A stretch of 6,144 bases of DNA from Gemmatimonadota bacterium (GTDB taxonomy: Bacteria > Gemmatimonadota > Gemmatimonadetes > Gemmatimonadales > Gemmatimonadaceae). A program made the translations under genes and the position numbers. Below are positions 6,049 to 6,144 of the stretch, piece by piece. Under the pieces are notes generated by a model. The model ran no database searches, was not told the DNA's origin, and saw only the letters and a program-made list of their open reading frames with translations. Every line of letters begins with the position of its first letter. The first letter of the stretch is position 1. Location of the stretch: positions 1 through 6,144 of the forward strand of contig JAQBPZ010000260.1 of assembly GCA_028287225.1 (NCBI GenBank), in the 5' to 3' direction.

Positions 6049-6063
6049 CGTGTCAACATCGTG
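6042..6063 (-). promoter_or_regulatory. 11-bp direct repeat at the glpD start, containing a TTGACA
   Basis: On the minus strand CACGATGTTGA (6063-6053) is followed directly by CACGATGTTCA (6052-6042), matching at 10 of 11 bases. The first copy plus one base contains a perfect TTGACA (6056-6051); the best -10 downstream is only GACATT at 19-bp spacing (6031-6026). If that is a promoter, the start codon must be ATG 5994. The ATGTTC/ATGTTG cores resemble half-sites of the E. coli GlpR operator, but they are direct, not inverted. Function uncertain. Confidence 0.3.
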
Positions 6064-6144
6064 CCGTCAGAATGCAAGCGGGGGCGAGCGCGGCGCTAGA
6101 GCGCCTCGACATCTGCGGGTGCCTGCTGCCGCTGTGACGCACGT
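6064..6144. other. Right-edge intergenic sequence
   Basis: No gene can be supported here. The only structure I see is a short inverted repeat, GGCGCTAGAGCGCC at 6092-6105 (6-bp arms around two bases). It could be an operator for glpD or for a gene beyond the window, or chance in GC-rich sequence. Confidence 0.3.

Noticed and set aside
4003..6099. A 698-codon open frame on the plus strand opposite glpD
   Set aside because: Its translation is rich in R, A, G and H with no domain motifs, and it runs antisense to a clear glpD and through the DinB-family gene. Long stop-free antisense frames are expected in such GC-rich coding sequence.
6092..6105. Short inverted repeat GGCGCTAGAGCGCC near the right edge
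   Set aside because: Six-base GC arms are common by chance at this GC, there is no T-run for a terminator, and the neighbouring gene is out of view.

Overview
The window is a GC-rich, gene-dense piece of bacterial chromosome holding six convincing protein genes and no RNA genes, insertion sequences or CRISPR. The mix of genes, the very high GC, the scarcity of Shine-Dalgarno sites and the style of the intergenic repeat suggest Gemmatimonadota or a near relative. That placement is an impression from protein family style, not a computed result.

Layout. Positions 2-757 (+) encode a LOG-family Rossmann nucleotide hydrolase whose frame is still open at the left edge. Positions 848-2110 (+) encode a bacterial deoxyhypusine synthase-like enzyme, 90 bp downstream and possibly in the same transcript. 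A 276-bp nested inverted-repeat element with TTAGGGA-type heptamers at its ends lies at about 2117-2392, followed by a small stray copy at 2399-2413. This sits where transcription from the DHS-like gene converges with a leftward metallo-beta-lactamase-fold hydrolase (3200-2400). The hydrolase's last codons and stop lie in the stray repeat copy. A divergent promoter region (3201-3314) separates the hydrolase from greA. It carries a good sigma70-type promoter followed at once by an intrinsic-terminator-like hairpin with seven T, placed before the greA start codon. greA (3315-3809) and a DinB-family gene (3806-4321) overlap by ATGA and look translationally coupled. On the opposite strand, glpD (6048-4294), the FAD-dependent glycerol-3-phosphate dehydrogenase, overlaps the DinB gene tail to tail by 28 bp. 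The last 96 bp (6049-6144) hold the glpD upstream region and no visible gene.

Functionally this is ordinary housekeeping and metabolism: nucleotide/cytokinin-type hydrolysis, polyamine-linked chemistry, transcript-cleavage factor GreA and glycerol catabolism. The genes do not form one pathway. The points most worth following up are the apparent terminator in the greA leader, reminiscent of the E. coli greA leader, and the structured repeat element between the convergent genes. I saw no clearly new multi-gene system.
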